A stretch of DNA of 64,000 nt from Culex pipiens pallens (taxonomy: Eukaryota > Arthropoda > Insecta > Diptera > Culicidae). This document shows, one piece after another, positions 1 to 10,960 of this stretch; the first letter of the stretch is position 1; each line of letters begins with the position of its first letter. A model generated the notes under the pieces. That model worked only from the letters and a program-made list of their open reading frames with translations, was not told the DNA's origin and made no database searches. The position numbers were made by a program, and so were the translations under genes. The stretch covers positions 121,183,225-121,247,224 of the forward strand of contig NC_068937.1 of NCBI RefSeq assembly GCF_016801865.2, written 5' to 3'.

Positions 1-465
1 TTTTACGGAATTAAACAAAATATTAAATGCTTGAGCACTTTGAGCCTTTGGTGTTGAGGGGACATTCAAAACTAAGTGGACATTTAAGGTAGGAAAGCGG
101 AGTTCGAAAGGGGTTGTTGCTGTTTACGCCCGGAAAGAAGGCATAAAGCGGAACATGCTAGATTTTCTGTACAGCTAACTGTACTTATTTGCTTGAAAGC
201 TATAAAAATCAAATCCAGATTTATAGCATGCTGAATGCTTTGGTTTACTAAGAGCTGCGAGTGAATTTCAGTGCTGGCCATCAGAGGTAAACGCACGCTA
301 ATTTAAATAAACAGTGGCAAAATGGCCAAACACCACCTATTCACGAATTTTGTTGTTTAATATCTAGAATTTTTATATTATTTTTTAATTTGACTCAAAC
401 TTTGTAGGTGCCTTCCCTATGAACAAAGAAGTAATTATGTGTCATTGGTTCACTCATAAAAGTCT
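1..465. other. AT-rich non-coding stretch
   Basis: No reading frame with family resemblance, no clean terminal repeat and no tRNA-like structure was seen. It is flanked on the right by a dispersed repeat, so it is probably intergenic repeat-derived sequence. Confidence 0.5.
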
Positions 466-737
466 ACAATTTTGGCAGCTGTTCATACAAAAATGGTACG
501 GAAATATTCGAAAATCTGTAACTTATCAAGGATTTTGTTTGATTCATTTGGTTTCTTCGGCAATTTTGTAGGTATTACTGGGGACTATTCATAAAAAAGA
601 GGTACACGGTTTTATTCTTTTTTATTTTGTTATTAACTATTTTCCACCAAAATTCCTTTACTATTTTCACAAAAATTAAATTTTGCCGACGAGTCATGAT
701 TTTTTAAAGTGATTTTTGTAAAAAATAGATCTTGTAC
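466..737 (+). repeat. Fragment of the 60-kb foldback repeat family
   Basis: The words ggcagctg..catacaaaaatg, ttggtttcttcggcaa, ttgtaggtat and gtacacggt occur in the same order and spacing as in the left arm of the foldback element at 60112-61806. The copy is divergent and is interrupted at 738 by a retroposon. It resumes at about 2267, where the phrase gtgcaccgttttcaa is again shared with the 60.6 kb element, and fades out near 2400. Only one arm is recognisable, so this is a decayed partial copy. Confidence 0.6.
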
Positions 738-738
738 T

Positions 739-2238
739 GTGGCAAATGGGCAGTATGCATGATTGCTGAGAGTCGCAGGACTCTCGCCCTTTGCTATTAG
801 TAAGTATCCAGCAAAGCAAAGGGTATAGCATGCATTTGATACTGTCAACTCCCATTCGGCTGTGTTCTCGTCGCTGTCATGTTGTAAACTGGAGCCGAGG
901 GAGGTCCTGTTGTGAATTCTAGTTGGAGGTGGTCCGAAGATCATTGAAGAAGGTAGAATTCGCCATCACCCAAGACACGAAGGCACGAAGGATAGACCAT
1001 GTCTTGGAGGGTGAAAGGATGATAGGATTTAGTGATAATACCACAATTTAATATTTGTCTTTCTCTCTTATTTCAGACAAAATGTCTGGTCCGAATCCAA
1101 GGTGTTGCAGAAATCTTCCACTATAGATCAAGAAGTCTTCCTTCTATCATTTCCTGTATTTTGAAAAAGGTGATGCGCCGAATGTGGACATATAGTTTAT
1201 CACACTTACTCCATATGGTGTGAACGTGAAATGCTGTATGTTTGCAATTGGTGCATTGTCTTTATTCAAAACAAGCTAGATTTTCCCTATTATTTTAAGA
1301 TAAAATTTAGTAAAATCTATCTATCTATTTTTTGCTATTGCTATAACTTGTCCCTTACTTCACAAACTTTAAGTACTCTATTCTTCAATCTTGGAATCGC
1401 AATACATTATTGTAGAAACGTAACTGCTGGTTATGGTAAGAAATTTGGGCATAACTGTTATTAATACGATTAAAGGTACGTTCAATCTGTTTTATTATAT
1501 ATATTAACTATTCTAGTTTGCTTGTCCTGTCCCATATTTCACAACTTCAGTTGTTTTCTTGTAAACTTCTCGTTACAAGTTGGTAGTTCTGTCTAGTTGC
1601 AAAATAAGGTTTCTTTATTCTTTCTTTCTGTGTTAGTCTGTTATTCAATGTTCGATTTTATTTTACATTGTACTTATCCCATTTTTTCTTTTTTTTTTCT
1701 CTTTCATGTACCTTGCGAGCATACGATGACCGAAAAAGTCATTGTATCAGCCAACACACGTGTATTTTTCGCCGTGGTTCAGTGATAATAAGGCGAAGAA
1801 AGTAGACGAAGATTCCGCATGAAGAACATAGCGGAAATTATGTGTTAATTGCACAATGGATGAAGGTTTGAAGTTGACACTATCAAAAGGGAATGGTAAG
1901 ATGCAATAGTAATATTGCTAGGTTTGATAGTGTCAAAAGGTAAGATCAAGGAATAAGGATTATATGAAACTATATTGTCATAATTATTGTATTCACTGAA
2001 ATATCTATCCGCTTTCTACCCCCAATGTGTCCTGCACTGGGGGTGCCTGGGGTAACTTCGAGTTGACCTGGGCCGCCCGAGGAATTATGTCGTAGGTGGC
2101 TCGTGTACAGGTTCACTCACCTCTCCTCGCGGCAAGGTTTTCCGTAGGTCTACACTCGAACATGCAACATGGGACAGCATGAATCTTCAGCTGAAGCCGG
2201 ACGAATGTATTCCGAAATTACAGAATTACAGAATTACA
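739..2238 (+). mobile_element. Retroposon insertion with 28-bp target duplication
   Basis: A 28-bp direct repeat (711-738 and 2239-2266, beginning gatttttgtaaaaaatagat) brackets this 1.5 kb block, which splits an older repeat. The block ends with about three units of aattacag immediately before the second duplicate. Long, variable-length target duplications plus a short tandem 3-prime tail are the known signature of target-primed reverse transcription by non-LTR retrotransposons, or by SINEs they mobilise. No reverse transcriptase frame is visible, so this is a truncated or non-autonomous copy on the + strand. A small hairpin (ttgacactatcaaa at 1873 and its complement near 1923) lies inside. 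Confidence 0.7.
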
Positions 2239-2400
2239 GATTTTTGTAAAAAATAGATCTTGTACTTCAAATTTATTGACCTCATTTTGTTGTGTATAAT
2301 CGAATTCGAAAAGTACTTTACATTTTTTGATTAGGTGCACCGTTTTCAAAATATAGACATTCAATGTTAAATTTTGTCCGATAAATTCCGTTTTTTTTAG

Positions 2401-3414
2401 CAGGCCAAGGGCGAATGATGCTGATGATACCTCTTCAGTTGACGCTCAGGCGAGGAACATCCTGGAAGGAGCGTCACTGACTATGTCCGTAGTCCTGTTA
2501 GATCATTCTTGATCAGGACAGTATAGCTCTGGTTCCTTGCAAGTGTCCTATTTTCTTACCTCCACGTTGGCTTGGTTTCGTCATCATGATGACAAAGTGT
2601 GACCTTGCTGGTGGCCTGTGGAAACGACTCGTAAAGCTTTGACCAGCAATGGTTAGAGTCGAGACGGCTAAAAGAAAGGGGCGCGCCAATATGGGACAGG
2701 GAAGTCATTTGTGATTGTAGACGGTATTGTTTTGATTCGCAGTATGTTGAGTCAACTGCTGTGGGTGTACCTGAGCATCGCAGAACGGGGTTTCTCTACT
2801 TTCCGTTTTTATCTACCATCTATATTCTGTTTATTTTGTTTCACTGATTCACTAACACGCCTTCTGTTTATTATCGTCCACTTGTTTTCGATTTTACTTT
2901 CATGATTCTCTTATTTCTCAACGCTTTTCCACTCTATTTACTAATTGATTCTGCTGTAACAAACTGTCTGTTTTCCCTAAATTTGGCAGCGATGTCAATT
3001 TTGTTTATCTTTATTTATCTGTTTGAATAATTTTTCATCTGCCCTATAAATTGCGCTTGATACAATCTAAGCTTGTTTGTTACCTCTATTTATAAACTAT
3101 TGTTAATTTTTTTTATCTACTTCATAAATTACTATCTTTCTTTTCTTCAAATAGTATATTTCTTTCACTGTCCATTGTTTTCAATCTTCACCCTTTTCTT
3201 CAAACAAATGAGGTTCGAGCCCTTACTTATTTTTTGGAATTATCAAAGAATTAACACAAATATTACTATTGTACTCTTGAAAAACTTTTACAAAATGCTC
3301 AGGACCAAAAATTGTAACAAAACACCGCGACAAAAGAAATAGCAACATATAAACACGACTCAACACTAGGAAAGATTTCAGCAGAAAACAATACACAGTA
3401 AATAACAACTAGTT
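2401..3414. other. T-rich non-coding stretch, probable retroposon debris
   Basis: An abrupt change of composition occurs near 2404. The GC-richer part (2404-2700) resembles the untranslated flank seen in the preceding retroposon, and the rest is pyrimidine-rich on +. Short frames here have no recognisable product. Confidence 0.3.
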
Positions 3415-3754
3415 TTTGAATTCAAACTAAATTACAAGTTACAATCGTTAAACACACGATTAAAAAACCATTTCTGACAAGTTTTTTTTTTTTTTCATTT
3501 TAATGAAAAAAAATTATTAAAAAGACAACTTTCTTTTTGATGGATCAACTATGGTCCCCTTGGAACGAGCTGTCAAGTAGGACCTTTTCTGTCAAAAAGG
3601 GCTGTGAAGTTGATTTTTAAAAATTGAATTAAAAATCCATTTTAAATCATTGTATTTCATTGTCATTTAAGTCTTTGTACTGAGAAAAATAAGCTGTATC
3701 GATGTGAACAATAAGCTTCAAGCTTATTTAAGCTTAATTCAAGGACCCAATTTC
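3415..3754 (+). repeat. Divergent copy of the AATT-flanked MITE family
   Basis: It shares atggtccccttggaacgagc, gctgtcaagtaggac and the terminal aaggacccaattt with the well-preserved copies at 25330-25653 and 30465-30789. The left terminal inverted repeat is not preserved. Confidence 0.65.
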
Positions 3755-4860
3755 GTCTAAAAACATTGATAATTGGACATCTACTTGCTGATATTCAGCG
3801 GCTTAAGGGGTTACATATAAGTAAATCGGCAAAAATGTCTGAGTTGGTATGTGCACACAGTTAAACTTATTTTAAATCTATTTCTATGATATCCAATAGG
3901 ATACATTTTCAGCTATTAACAAAATCAATATGGAGACATTTGGTTGTATCATTGGCGAGATACACTCATCCCTCATACTCATAGAATCCCTCATCCCTCA
4001 TAAATCATAGAAAATCGATAATTGAACCTAATGGCTCACTTTTACCTTCATTTTAAAGCTTTTCTTGCGATCTTTCGAATGCTGTATCAAACAACTTAAA
4101 ATTTTAACTTTTATATCAAGTTTTTTGAGAAACACTTTGACCCCTGAAATCCACAAATTTGGAACACTTTTTTTCTTACGGCTGTAAACAAACTTTGGTT
4201 CTCTTTAGGAGTACATAATTTTTACAAAATAATGACTTCACACACTGCAACCAATAAAACTCATGCTTAGTAATGTTTTATGAATGGTCTAATAACTTTT
4301 TTTGAGAAAACATCAGTTAAACTCAGGTGTTCCACATTTGTGGGAGGCACAATAACATTTGCTGTTTTGCTGCTCTGTATAAAATTGTCTTGAAATTAAG
4401 TTTTTTGTTCAAAATGTACTACTTTCACTAGTGAAATAGCAAGAGAATGTCCAAATGAAGGTCCTAAAAATAGCGGGGTCGACAGAAGAGTTGCATTTTG
4501 CATCCTATTGACAAATTACCACAAAAGTGTTCCGAATTTGTGGGTGTTCCGAATATGTGGGATGACTGTATAGCCTTTTGAAATTAGCAGCTTAAAAAAA
4601 ACGGGTGCCATGATTTCTCAACACTGCTCTGTCCAAATCGGCTCAAAAATTTGGTGAAGCCTCGTTAAACCGGTCCCGTTTGAAGAAAGCCGATTTTCAA
4701 AAAGTTTATTTAAAAATGATAAATTTATTTTTATGTTTTTAACATAAAAAATCACCAGTTTTTGATTTTTGTATTTTTTTTTAATGTCAAATTTCAAAAT
4801 CGGGTTTTGTCATGCATACAGGATAGATCTTGCAGGTTTTCACCCCAAATTTCAGCCAAT
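3755..4860. other. Non-coding, with recurring ATTTGTGG-GTTCC motif
   Basis: The motif ccacaaatttggaacac (4152-4168) recurs inverted as gttccacatttgtggg (near 4328), gtgttccgaatttgtggg (4526) and again near 4545. The roughly 415 bp between the outermost copies may be a decayed inverted-repeat element. No gene seen. Confidence 0.35.
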
Positions 4861-4965
4861 TGGGTCCTAAAATGAAGCTTAGATTGCTGATTTTATTGTT
4901 TACAGCAATAAAGCTTACTTTTCTGAGTACAACGACCCTTTGTATGACCACGCAGCTAAAAAAGT
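4861..4965 (-). repeat. Fragment of the AATT-flanked MITE family
   Basis: It begins aattgggtcctaaaatgaag and continues through the diagnostic attgtttacagcaataaagc. It is reverse-oriented relative to the copy at 25330-25653, and only about one third of the element remains. Confidence 0.65.
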
Positions 4966-5990
4966 AGTAATCTAGCTTTAGGTGTCTAAAACCTCAATAA
5001 AATTTAAGTAACTGAAGCATTAATTACACTGACGGATTTTTTTAACTAGCCTAAATTAATCTTATATAACTATTTTTAAGATAAGTATTTGGTGCAAGGG
5101 GGTTATTTTGCCATTTAAACAACTGCAAACATTTAAGACACTTTCCTGTTCACATTTTCCGATTCATTTTTGAACATTTTTCAGAGTATTGTGAAATTGC
5201 GTGAAATTCCTATGTTTTGAAATTGACATGCCCACAAAGTATGAGTCAAATAAAAAATACAATGCATAAAAATGGTCGTAATCCGCTGATTTCTTAGAAA
5301 ATTGCTCAAATGTAAAAATCAACTAACGTAATTTTTTGATGATTTTAGCGTGACGTACTAGTGTTTTTGAAAGCCTTGAAAATTCAAAAAATCATCGGTA
5401 AGTGTAAAATTGAATTCTTTTACTTGAAAAAAATGTTGATAAAGTGCACTGGTTTTGAGTAATAGCTACACATTTTCTGTTTGATTTAGTCAGCAATATT
5501 GTCTTTTTAAATTAAAAAATCCTTGTCCATCTTTGAGAAAAATAAATTCGATAAGCTGCAAAAAAAGTAAATAAAATTAAATGAAATTACAGGCCACCAT
5601 GGACAGGTGTATAATACATTAAAAAAAAACTTTTTTTTAACATTTTAATGAAAAAAGTGTGACTGTCCAGTTGTTTTGCAATCATAAGTTTCTAAAATTT
5701 CCAAGCATTGACGAAAATTTTATTTTTGCGAGAAAAAAAAGTTTTTGCGGTGCTTCCCATTGCAATTTCATAAAAGTTCAAAATATTTTTAAACAAGCCC
5801 AAAAAAGCTAAATAAGATTATCAATGCAGAATAGGCGTTTTAGATTGTTTTTAGTTGATTAGAGTCCTAATGTCCCTTGACATTTTTTCAGTTTCATGAA
5901 AAATTTTTTTGCTCCATATTTTTTCGCATCAATTCTGAAAAGGGCGGGAGGGGCGACATAAACTTTGAACAATATTTGCAACGGCCTTAT
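4966..5990. other. AT-rich non-coding stretch
   Basis: Poly-A and poly-T runs with no frame longer than chance and no clear terminal repeats. Nothing callable. Confidence 0.5.
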
Positions 5991-6360
5991 TGTCTAATCT
6001 AATCTAATCTAATCGAACACAAGCGCAGCCAGTCCGAAGAAAGCATCCAGGAAGAACTTGGGGTTAGATTACGCCCCAAGTTCTTTCTTGTCAACATTAA
6101 TTATTGCAGTACACTTGAGTAACCCCGAAGATGTATTGCATAAATTAAAGCGGCTAGGCCTACTGCGTTGCATTAACCGCAGAGACAGATTCTGTGAACG
6201 GAGCACATTTCACAGAATCTACAGGGGAGGAAGGATGCGTGGACATACCGTACCAAACGCTCCTGTTTACAGTTTCAAATGTGTTTTGTATAATGTGTTA
6301 AGTGTAAAATATAGTGTGGTTATATAATCAATTAAATATAATAATGCAATGCAATGATCA
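5991..6360. repeat. Retroposon-like repeat with TCTAA tail
   Basis: Four tctaa units (5993-6013) adjoin cacaagcgcagccagtccga and a stretch ending in a short frame without recognisable homology. An inverted, shorter relative (cggattagctgcgcttgtg) lies at 15742-15815 and also ends in ttagattag. A short tandem tail attached to a repeated body suggests a non-LTR element or SINE end; the family was not identified. Confidence 0.45.
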
Positions 6361-6690
6361 TTTAATAAAATCCCTTCACCTATATATAATAACCACGCAC
6401 CCAAGCACACAAACAGCGACACAAAAGAAATGAAAATGAGCATGCAAAAACAAGACAGCGCGTCCCCGCGGTCAGCGCACTAATCCAATATTTGCAACGG
6501 CCTTATTGTTATCAGAAAGTACCAATGAAACATCGATTATAATATGATTTTTTTTCTTTCCTATAAGGTGGAACTTTTTTGAAAAATGTTGGTAAAAATC
6601 GTTAAGAGAGTTCGTCAATCTGTTTTAACCTCTTACTTTAAATGTTATTCAATAGGAAAATAATTTTGAATATCTCCCCTCACGAGAACC
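6361..6690. other. Flank upstream of candidate promoter
   Basis: AT-rich with no gene. The phrase aatatttgcaacggccttattgt (5969-5991) recurs at 6488-6510, so this piece includes a local direct repeat. Confidence 0.35.
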
Positions 6691-6696
6691 TGTATC

Positions 6697-6724
6697 CTCG
6701 AGAGCGAGAGCGAGAGAGAAAGAG
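6697..6724 (+). promoter_or_regulatory. GAGA-rich tract (candidate promoter element)
   Basis: Continuous GAGAGCGAGAGCGAGAGAGA sequence about 270 bp upstream of arthropod-type initiator words (TCAGT at 6993 and 6997). GAGA tracts are bound by GAGA factor at many insect promoters. Assigning it to desaturase 1 is inference from strand and position. Confidence 0.35.
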
Positions 6725-6992
6725 CTTTTAACCGCGGCTTCACAGTATCTTCTCCCATTTTTTACAAAGCTCATACATGAGAATGCACGTGGTTATGAGT
6801 AATACCGTCGCCCAAGTTAGCTCGTTGGTTAGAGGTAGTATCTTCACTGGCGTCGCGTCGCCACCCAGCAGAAAAAATAGCTCTCCAACGGTGCCTCGTC
6901 GCCGGCCGGTCGATTTGGGGAGGAAATTGAACAGGGGTTGGGAATCATTCATTCCGTCAGTCATTCTGTGTGGGCAAGTTAGTAGTGTTTAG

Positions 6993-7414
6993 TCAGTCAG
7001 TCGGTCTTTGGCAGTCCGCTGAATCGGTTGGGGTTTTTTTTTTCGATGAGTTCGAGTGCCTTCGAAAAGTCGGTTCGAGTTGTCCCCAGGGACGGTTTTT
7101 GCGCTAGTTGGTGACTAATGTTTCATCTTTTTTGGCGTTTTAACTGAAAAATACTGGATTTGGGTGTGTGAGGTTCAAGGTCGGGACCTAAATACCACCA
7201 AGCATAACAATAAGTGAATGATAATTAGGCTGAGGTAAAAACAAGCCGGCTTTTTAAATTGCAGCGTGTTTGGTGACGACGATTTATTGCTGGAAAAACT
7301 GCAGTGAACAGTGATTTTGTGCGCGGGTGGAAGGCGCCCCTTATCACAATGCAATCGTAAAACAGTGACTGATTACTTGAAGGAAAAAAAGGTGCCGGGG
7401 GATTTTATCAAGTG
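6993..7414 (+). other. Candidate non-coding first exon of desaturase 1
   Basis: The stretch starts at overlapping TCAGT initiator-like words and ends at a strong donor (gtaagt at 7415). It lacks a credible coding frame and lies upstream on the same strand as the desaturase, whose first coding exon has a clean acceptor at 17339. Insect desaturase genes commonly have distant untranslated first exons. If correct, the first intron spans 7415-17339. The link is not shown by sequence alone; transcript reads would be needed. Confidence 0.35.
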
Positions 7415-7500
7415 GTAAGTTTACAAGGTGGAATTGGTAAAATCATTCACAAGATACCTGGGCAATTCGGAAAAAAAAATAATTTTGGAAAAGGTGTATA

Positions 7501-9364
7501 CAGCAATTCCATTTGAAAAGAGCCTAAACCGAAAAAAAAGTTCTCCGATCGGGCTCAAAATTTTCTGGGGGTTCCTGTGTGTGTGTGTGTGTGGTCCAAT
7601 CCAATACCCGCTAACCGGTAGCGATATTATGGGAAAGTATAGTTTGTATCAGACTTTGTATATGCCGAATTGCTGATACAACTTATCTCAGTCCCGGGTA
7701 TTAGGTGGTGATAGCCCTCGCGCTGCTTCCAACGACCCGTTTCAGAATGACAGAGCTCCTTGCGGTCCAATTCCGAGGTCGCTGGGCATTGTTCGGCCCC
7801 GCCTAAACATAGAAGCAAGCATCTGAAGGAAACTCGATCTATATTTAGACTTCCAATCCCCTCAGGCAAATCAGGGATCAGCGCGTATTTAATAATATAA
7901 GAAGAAGAGATAACATGTTTCAACACTACGGATCAATTCACTGCTAGAGTGTAAACCTTCTGATGACCGACTGCTTAGCGTCCCAGACCACCAATCCAAA
8001 GGTGTGAGTTCGAATCCCACCTGATTCATTTTAGTTTTTATTCATATTCAAATTCCTGATTCCAAATTTCAAAGGTACCGACCGGGATTTGATCCCTGAA
8101 CCTTCTGCTTGGGAGACAGAAGTCGTAACCATTAAGCCACGGAGCCGGTTGAATGGGACTTGGTTCTCTGTATGGATTTTTGCGAGATGAGAGCAGAGGA
8201 CAACAATCATCTCAACGTTTCCACTTTACTCGGGCTAACGACCGGCAGTTCCAGTTCACGATGATTTCCCTTCATATGTTAAAAACCACTTATGATTTTG
8301 GAACATATTCCGTTTGTCAACGTTTCCTGTCATTACTGGCGGGGAAAATCTACGTGGAATCAGCTGTGCAGACCTCATGTGTGACAGGAATGCAGGTTGA
8401 GCGACTCCCACGGGCTCAAAATTTTCTGGGGGTTCCTTGGCCAAAATAATTAGACCCGTATTTTTTTGTTTGGCCATTAGGGTGACCTACGCCGTGTTAG
8501 GGTGGTCTGAAAAATGGCAATTATCGTCATTTTTCGCAAAAAACACTTTTTTCAAAAAATCATATCTCCGCGCCATTCAATCCGATTTAAGTTGTCTTAG
8601 ACGCAAAAGAAAGGTGATAAGTTTGGCTATTTGGGAAAAATAGTAAAAAGTTTCAAAAATCTAGCTTACCATTTGAAAAAGTCGCATGAAAACTTAAAAT
8701 GGCCTTTTGACCGTGTCTGGACCAAAGAGCCTATGTCTGAAAATATTTTTATCGGATTCCAAGGAAAATTTCACATATCTCTTCTAAAAATTGCCGTTGT
8801 CGAACCGTACGTTTCGGAGATATGATTTTTTGAAAATATAAACTGAGTTTTTCGACGCGCCACGCGCAAAAACGGGAAAATGAAGAAATCGCCAAAAAAA
8901 TCAACTTTTTTCACTAAAACTGCGATAACTTTAAAATTTCAGCGATGACCTATAAATGTTTGGGTATCAAAATTTTTGTAATTGAAAGACGCAACTTTTG
9001 GTACCATAACATCCATTTTAAAAGGCCATTTTAAGTTTTCATGCGACTTTTTCAAATAGTAAGCTAGATTTTTGAAACTTCTTACTATTTTTCCCAAATA
9101 GCCAAACTCATCACCTTCTTTTGCGTAAGACAGCTAAAATCGGATTAAATGGCGCGGAGATATGATTTTTAAAAAAATGAGGTTTTTGCGAAAAATGACG
9201 AAAATTGCCATTTTTCAGACCACCCTAACATGGCGTAGGTCACCCTAATGGCCAAACAAAAAAATACGGGTCTAATTATTTTGGCCAAGGAACCCCCAGA
9301 AAATTTTGAGCCCGATCGGAAAACCTTTTTTTTCGGTTTAGGCTCTTTTCAAATGGAATTGCTG
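7501..9364. mobile_element. Foldback element FB-1 with TATA target duplication
   Basis: The outer ends are cagcaattccatttgaaaag (7501) and its inverted complement ending at 9364, each flanked by TATA (7497-7500 and 9365-9368). The arms pair over several hundred bases: cgatcgggctcaaaatttt, then ttggccattagggtgacc at 8470, matched inverted near 9238. A loop of about 300 bp (8716-9014) separates them. There is no coding capacity. The left arm is split by a later retroposon (7578-8411). A second copy of the family occurs at 30457-31817. Such long inverted repeats can move non-autonomously and can form long hairpin RNA if transcribed. Confidence 0.8.
7578..8411 (-). mobile_element. tRNA-containing retroposon inserted in FB-1
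   Basis: A 26-bp direct repeat (gggctcaaaattttctgggg onwards, 7552-7577 and 8412-8437) brackets the block and marks a target duplication inside the FB-1 arm. Read on the minus strand it ends in an (AC)n tail (complement of gtgtgtgtgtgt at 7577). It contains a tRNA-like segment with box A (tggcttaatgg) and box B-like (gggatcaaatccc) words near 8070-8150, plus a second gttcgaatccc-type box near 8005 on +. This fits a SINE or other non-LTR-mobilised retroposon. Confidence 0.65.
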
Positions 9365-9544
9365 TATATGTATTACAAATTTCATTGTATTTTTTTGATG
9401 TTGAGAAACAAAATGGAAACGAATTTTTACGTAAGAACAAATTTATTCAACATGGTTTATTCTTGTTGGAAATATAATCGTTGATTTTTTTAGTTTTAAA
9501 TTCCATAAAAGGCCGTTTGTCCTTCAGCAAAAAGTCAAAAAATA

Positions 9545-9910
9545 CACAGCTAAAAATCCGATGGTAAAATCGCATGCAAAACATGCACATCACCTTCGTC
9601 AAAATAAACACTTAATATTACACACTGCATGTACAATTTTTGACAACACAAAAAAAATTGCAACCGACGGGATACAAACCCAGCACCAACAGTGAGGACT
9701 GGCGCCTTAGCCCACTCGACCATCAGACCGATGTAAAACTGTAAGGATAAACGCATATATGAGCTTGACATTTCGGTCAAGTAGGTTTCCCATACTGATG
9801 GGCTACATATTTCAGGTTGTAAAATCACATAAAATTGCATAAAATAATGCAATATTTATTTTACACCCAGGCCTTTTACACGCAGCAGGATAACTACTTT
9901 TTTAGCTGTG
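9545..9910. mobile_element. TA-flanked MITE with tRNA-like core (copy 1)
   Basis: Terminal inverted repeats cacagctaaaaa and tttttagctgtg are flanked by TA dinucleotides (9543-9544, 9911-9912). Inside, on the minus strand, about 9655-9735 reads like a tRNA-Leu/Ser head: box A tggtcgagtgg and box B-like gggtttgtatccc. The second copy at 23385-23742 preserves the same core, so the tRNA-like part belongs to the element. The core contains a putative RNA polymerase III promoter; activity is unknown. Confidence 0.7.
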
Positions 9911-10007
9911 TAGTTATAACTTTTATAATTAATTAAAAGTATCATATCAAATATCGAATTAAAACAAAAAAAACTTTAAATTTGTTATTATTTATGTTGC
10001 TTTTTTT

Positions 10008-10960
10008 GTAAAATGTAAAATGTAAAATGTAAAATGTAAAATGTAAAATGTAAAATGTAAAATGTAAAATGTAAAATGTAAAATGTAAAATGTAAAATGT
10101 AAAATGTAAAATGTAAAATGTAAAATGTAAAATGTAAAATGTAAAATGTAAAATGTAAAATGTAAAATGTAAAATGTAAAATGTAAAATGTAAAATGTAA
10201 AATGTAAAATGTAAAATGTAAAATGTAAAATGTAAAATGTAAAATGTAAAATGTAAAATGTAAAATGTAAAATGTAAAATGTAAAATGTAAAATGTAAAA
10301 TGTAAAATGTAAAATGTAAAATGTAAAATGTAAAATGTAAAATGTAAAATGTAAAATGTAAAATGTAAAATGTAAAATGTAAAATGTAAAATGTAAAATG
10401 TAAAATGTAAAATGTAAAATGTAAAATGTAAAATGTAAAATGTAAAATGTAAAATGTAAAATGTAAAATGTAAAATGTAAAATGTAAAATGTAAAATGTA
10501 AAATGTAAAATGTAAAATGTAAAATGTAAAATGTAAAATGTAAAATGTAAAATGTAAAATGTAAAATGTAAAATGTAAAATGTAAAATGTAAAATGTAAA
10601 ATGTAAAATGTAAAATGTAAAATGTAAAATGTAAAATGTAAAATGTAAAATGTAAAATGTAAAATGTTAAATGTAAAATGTAAAATGTAAAATGTAAAAT
10701 GTAAAATGTAAAATGTAAAATGTAAAATGTAAAATGTAAAATGTAAAATGTAAAATGTAAAATGTAAAATGTAAAATGTAAAATGTAAAATGTAAAATGT
10801 AAAATGTAAAATGTAAAATGTAAAATGTAAAATGTAAAATGTAAAATGTAAAATGTAAAATGTAAAATGTAAAATGTAAAATGTAAAATGTAAAATGTAA
10901 AATGTAAAATGTAAAATGTAAAGTGTAAAATGCAAAGTGTAAAATGCAAAATGTTAAATG
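10008..10960. repeat. Heptamer tandem array (TAAAATG)n
   Basis: About 135 head-to-tail copies of a 7-bp unit, almost perfect to about 10920. A single ttaaatg variant occurs at 10666, followed by degenerate units alternating aaaatgc and aaagtgt. Because 7 is not a multiple of 3 and the complement has no stop, all three minus-strand frames stay open and would encode the same heptapeptide repeat. Those frames are artefacts of the repeat. The array lies within the putative first intron of desaturase 1. Confidence 0.97.

Noticed and set aside
7960..8150. Functional tRNA genes
   Set aside because: tRNA-like words lie inside a retroposon flanked by a 26-bp target duplication.
9942..10949. Long minus-strand reading frames (over 300 codons) of a repeated heptapeptide
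   Set aside because: They are the automatic translation of the 7-bp array; all three frames give the same repeat, with no flanking gene structure.
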